Below are positions 60,970-64,000 of a stretch of 64,000 nt of DNA, piece after piece; positions within the stretch are counted from its first letter, which is position 1, and each line of letters starts with the position of its first letter. Location of the stretch: positions 1,798,001 through 1,862,000 of the forward strand of contig NZ_JADFFM010000001.1 of NCBI RefSeq assembly GCF_015221995.1, given 5' to 3'. The notes under the pieces were generated by a model. That model had not been told where the DNA came from, ran no database searches, and worked only from the letters and a program-made list of their open reading frames with translations. This DNA is from Mucilaginibacter boryungensis. Lineage in GTDB: Bacteria; Bacteroidota; Bacteroidia; Sphingobacteriales; Sphingobacteriaceae. Made by a program: the position numbers and the translations under genes.

Positions 60970-61662
60970 CTAATACACCAATTTATATCCTATCCCCCTG
61001 ATATTAATGATCTGCACGTTGGGGTCGGCATTCAGGTGTTTGCGCAGCCGGGTTACAAAAACATCAAGACTGCGCGCGTTAAAAAAGTTATCATCGCCCC
61101 AAATGGTATTCAGTAAAATACCTTTAGGCACCACCTGGTGTTTGTTTTTATATAACAGGCTAAGTAATTCGCTTTCCCTTGCAGTAATTCCCCACTTGTT
61201 TATGCCATGGGCAATGGTATTACGGCCGGCATCAAACAACAGGTTGCCTATTTCATAACTATTGTTTTTGCTGATGTTATCTGGCACCAACATACGGTTT
61301 GATGTAAGCAATACCTTTATACGGATGATCAGTTCTTCTACACTGAAGGGCTTTTTTAAATAATCGTTGGCGCCCAGTTCAAAGCCGGTTATTACATCCT
61401 TGGTTTGTGAACGCGCCGTGAGAAAGATAATAGGGGTTTGGGTATCGGTAGCCCTGATCCTTTTCGCCACTTCAAACCCGTCCATTTTTGGCATCATTAC
61501 ATCCAGCACCAGTATATGCGGCGCGTGTTGATAATAGTTTTGCAAAGCCTGTTCGCCATCGGCGGATAGTATCACTTTATAATCGCGGTCTTCTAAACTT
61601 TCCCTTACAATGTGGGCCAGCGATAACTCATCCTCGGCAAGCAGTATCTTTATTTTATCCAT
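60970..61662 (-). CDS. OmpR-family response regulator
   Basis: A 230-residue transcription factor: receiver domain (1-120) with acidic pair Glu10-Asp11, phospho-Asp54 in LVLDVMMPKMDG and Lys104-region KKPFSVEEL; then the OmpR-type winged helix (135-228) containing SLDVFVTRLRKHL. Its ATG (61662) overlaps the end of the kinase gene (61655) by 8 bp, so the two are translationally linked and form a pair. Confidence 0.93.
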   Translation of the reverse strand: MDKIKILLAEDELSLAHIVRESLEDRDYKVILSADGEQALQNYYQHAPHILVLDVMMPKMDGFEVAKRIRATDTQTPIIFLTARSQTKDVITGFELGANDYLKKPFSVEELIIRIKVLLTSNRMLVPDNISKNNSYEIGNLLFDAGRNTIAHGINKWGITARESELLSLLYKNKHQVVPKGILLNTIWGDDNFFNARSLDVFVTRLRKHLNADPNVQIINIRGIGYKLVY

Positions 61663-63571
61663 TGCTTAAAGGTAATGAAACGATAAATTCGGTGCCGGCA
61701 CCTATTTCACTTTTTGCTATTACATTGCCACCGTGTGCTTCAATAATATGTTTAACATAACTTAAGCCCAAACCCGTGCCTTTTACATTATGCACATTGC
61801 CCGTAGGGACGCGATAAAATTTATCAAATATCATACTCAGGTTAGCCGCCGCTATGCCAATGCCATTATCCTTAACGGAAAAGCAGACGAAGCCACCTTG
61901 CTGATAACAGGTGATAGCAATATCGACCGTATTGCCGGCATATTTGATGGCATTATCAACCAAATTATTTAGCACGTTGCGAAAATGGAACAGGTCGGCA
62001 TCAACGGTGTTTATTCCATCCTTATTTAAATAGGTGATGTTTACTTCTTTACCAATTTGTATTTGTTCGGTGTTAATAATATCATTTATTACCTCATTAA
62101 TGTCCACCTGTACTTTATGAAGCTGTATTTCCTTATTTTCAAAAGTAGCAATATTCAATACCTTGGTTACCAAATCATTCAAGCGATTTAATTCATTGCG
62201 CGATGTTTGCAGGTAGCGTTGTGTTTTTTCGGTATCATTCAATGCGTTAAACTTTTGCAGCCCTTCAATGGCTACGGTAATTGTGGCTATCGGGGTTTTC
62301 AGCTCGTGCGTCATGTTGTTGATGAAATCGTCTTTCAGATCGGCCAGTTTTTTTTGCTGAAGAATAATGCGGATGGTATACGCAAACGATACGGCGGTGA
62401 GTATAATGAGCAATACCGAAGCAATAAGTGTAAACGCCATTGCTTTTAACACCGCATATTTTGAACCTTTAAAAATGGCCTGCAGGTACAAAGGCGGTTT
62501 GTTGGCAGAAAGCCCAAATATGCGCATACCGTAGTATTTGTATTCCTGTTCGGTAGTTGCACTGGGCCGCGTTGTGGTATCTATAATAGCATGATGCTCT
62601 GAAAGGTTTAAGTAATACGGTGCGTTGATATGTTGAATTTTCAAAGCGGCATCGAAATATTTTTGCAATTTCAGCCGTTCGGTTTGCAGGTAATTAGCTG
62701 CCAATACACCTATTCCCCTGCGCTGAAATTGGCCGCCGCGTGCAAGAAAAGTATCCCTGGCGGCACCTTTATATTTATCCATAATCATCTTCATATGGGC
62801 TTTATTAACAGGATCGCCCATATCTACTGTGGTTAAAACCCCCCAAAGGGATTGCATGGTAGTTGGCACGTAAAACGACATTTCGGTCAGCACCTCCGGC
62901 ACTGTTGCTTTATGCTTGATCATCCGTTTATAGAAATCCCAGCGCCTGTTATCAATAGCTATAGTTGGCGATAAAATTTCGCCCGACAAAGGATCGATCG
63001 ATATTTTTGACTTATCCGGAATTGCTATATAGGAACGTTGCGCGATGAGATTTTTTTTTGGCGGCAATGTAACGGTGGAATTTGCCAACGGACCAGGTTT
63101 AGTTAATGTGATGACTGTGCCGTTTTTACCTACAAGATATTTTGGGGAATTTGCAAAGATGTCTTTTGGAGTGATGGTTACGGGCTTAGCGGCCAGGGGG
63201 GCAAACATCCGTAAAGGGGTTATAGTCCTGTTCACTGGAATTAGTCCAAGCATGCCACCCGTCGGAGTGCTCATGTAAATGTTATAGGAGAAAAAAGGCC
63301 CCTTTGCATCCGTGAACGTTGTGGAGGTAGTATCTACTTTGATTTTGATTTGGCTGGTATCACTCAGCCGTTTTACCATCATCACCCGTATCGAATCAAA
63401 ATACCTTTTCTTGCAACTGTCCAACGCCTGCTGCATGGCTATATCAATTTTATTTTCGAATGTTTTTTTGTTGACATAATAAGCATTCACTGTCCAGTAC
63501 AGCTGAAAAGCAACTATAGCGATCAATGAAAGCGATACCAGCCCGAATGCAATTTTTAATTTCTTTTCCAT
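61655..63571 (-). CDS. Sensor histidine kinase, partner of the OmpR-type regulator
   Basis: A 638-residue membrane kinase with an N-terminal transmembrane helix (about 8-28), a large periplasmic sensor of about 340 residues, a second helix (about 373-400), the HisKA domain with phospho-His422 in MTHELKTPIAT, and the HATPase domain with NNLVDNAIKYAGN, DNGIGI and GTGLGLSYVKHI. The periplasmic part has no recognisable domain, so the signal is unknown. It is transcribed with the regulator at 60970. Confidence 0.93.
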   Translation of the reverse strand: MEKKLKIAFGLVSLSLIAIVAFQLYWTVNAYYVNKKTFENKIDIAMQQALDSCKKRYFDSIRVMMVKRLSDTSQIKIKVDTTSTTFTDAKGPFFSYNIYMSTPTGGMLGLIPVNRTITPLRMFAPLAAKPVTITPKDIFANSPKYLVGKNGTVITLTKPGPLANSTVTLPPKKNLIAQRSYIAIPDKSKISIDPLSGEILSPTIAIDNRRWDFYKRMIKHKATVPEVLTEMSFYVPTTMQSLWGVLTTVDMGDPVNKAHMKMIMDKYKGAARDTFLARGGQFQRRGIGVLAANYLQTERLKLQKYFDAALKIQHINAPYYLNLSEHHAIIDTTTRPSATTEQEYKYYGMRIFGLSANKPPLYLQAIFKGSKYAVLKAMAFTLIASVLLIILTAVSFAYTIRIILQQKKLADLKDDFINNMTHELKTPIATITVAIEGLQKFNALNDTEKTQRYLQTSRNELNRLNDLVTKVLNIATFENKEIQLHKVQVDINEVINDIINTEQIQIGKEVNITYLNKDGINTVDADLFHFRNVLNNLVDNAIKYAGNTVDIAITCYQQGGFVCFSVKDNGIGIAAANLSMIFDKFYRVPTGNVHNVKGTGLGLSYVKHIIEAHGGNVIAKSEIGAGTEFIVSLPLSNG

Positions 63572-63787
63572 TATGAATATTAGCCTGGATAAAGGTATTT
63601 ATCCCATAGTGAATTTGCTTATTCTGTTAACACACATTAACATAAAGTAAGGGATTTTAATTAAATCACTATTTGTAACTTTTTTGCTTTAAATGAAAAA
63701 TGGATGAAAATTTTTAAACAAAGTACCATGGTTCACGTTTTAGGTTTATGTTACTTAACAGAATAGTTTATCAGTTATTTAATACCT

Positions 63788-63991
63788 ATGAAAAAGCAAA
63801 TTTTAAGTTTAGCCCTTGTGGCGACGATAATCGGGTCAATTGCAGCGGGCTGCAGTTCCAATAAAGCAGCAAGTGGCACAGACAGTGCAAGAGTGGATTC
63901 GGCAAAAATGAGTGCGCCGGCTAAAACCGATACCACCATGCGGACCGATACCATGAAAAAGGATACCACCAAAACGCCGCCAAAAATGTAA
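63788..63991 (+). CDS. Small Thr/Lys/Asp-rich lipoprotein
   Basis: A 67-residue protein: signal with lipobox IAAGC (Cys22), followed by a short, low-complexity tail rich in Thr, Asp, Lys and Met (DTTMRTDTMKKDTTKTPP). It is probably anchored in the membrane; length and character match small lipoproteins of unknown function seen in Sphingobacteriaceae. The frame is complete, ending at TAA 63989-63991. It is divergent from the kinase gene. Confidence 0.65.
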   Translation: MKKQILSLALVATIIGSIAAGCSSNKAASGTDSARVDSAKMSAPAKTDTTMRTDTMKKDTTKTPPKM

Positions 63992-64000
63992 AGATCAGTT

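Overview
The window reads as chromosome of a member of the Bacteroidota, family Sphingobacteriaceae, most like Mucilaginibacter or Pedobacter. The evidence is: promoters of the TAnnTTTG type with a TTTG/TTG box upstream; few Shine-Dalgarno sites and several TTG starts; a fused alpha/beta 2-oxoacid dehydrogenase E1; glutamine synthetase type III; one-piece sensor kinases with TPR or beta-propeller domains; a tmRNA tag ending in YALAA; and CydA/CydB without CydX. The genus is inferred from protein flavour, not from a search. Most of the window is ordinary housekeeping and metabolic sequence, broken by short intergenic palindromic repeats and one accessory stretch (about 37.3-43.4 kb).

0-9.2 kb: end of an unknown gene, GH3-like protein, a REP-like repeat, dxr-rseP (isoprenoid synthesis and site-2 protease), two small unknown genes, mutS, DUF418 membrane protein. 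9.2-14.5 kb: small proteins including an orphan histidine-kinase dimerisation domain, a Bcr/CflA efflux pump, an NlpC/P60 lipoprotein, a TPR protein and an aspartyl-protease-like protein. 14.5-19.2 kb: a glycolytic cluster. pfkA, a BadF-type kinase homologue and gapA form a tight minus-strand operon. A NUDIX-type regulator is divergent from it, with paired dyads in the shared promoter region, and a second BadF-type kinase follows.

19.3-25.3 kb: RibD-like reductase, VOC protein, DUF5655 protein, a DUF1593 nucleoside-hydrolase-like secreted protein, DinB, a rifampin ADP-ribosyltransferase with a TPR-like front half, an orphan membrane protein bracketed by palindromic repeats, and tRNA-Arg(TCT). 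25.4-36.8 kb: cydAB, an MFS transporter, a TPR histidine kinase, a GH51 arabinofuranosidase and a 993-residue propeller histidine kinase. 36.9-43.7 kb: tmRNA, a phage terminase-small-subunit-like gene, an inverted 28-bp copy of the tmRNA 3' end, a cluster of unknown genes including an Abi-alpha (DUF4393)-like protein, a serine hydrolase, a GyrI-like protein and a PQ-loop-like membrane protein, interspersed with a second palindromic repeat family.

43.8-64 kb: aminotransferase, DUF1573 protein, fused E1 dehydrogenase, nitroreductase, two unrelated L,D-transpeptidases in convergent orientation, DinB, the nitrogen block glnN / amtB / porin with a very AT-rich 550-bp regulatory region, a TonB-like protein, an AlbA_2-GNAT-DUF4442 operon, an OmpR/HK two-component pair and a small lipoprotein.

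The most unusual items are the tmRNA-derived inverted repeat around a terminase-like gene, the adjacent candidate defence cluster, the glycolysis-linked kinase homologue that has lost its phosphate-1 motif, and the paired dyads between pfkA and the NUDIX regulator.
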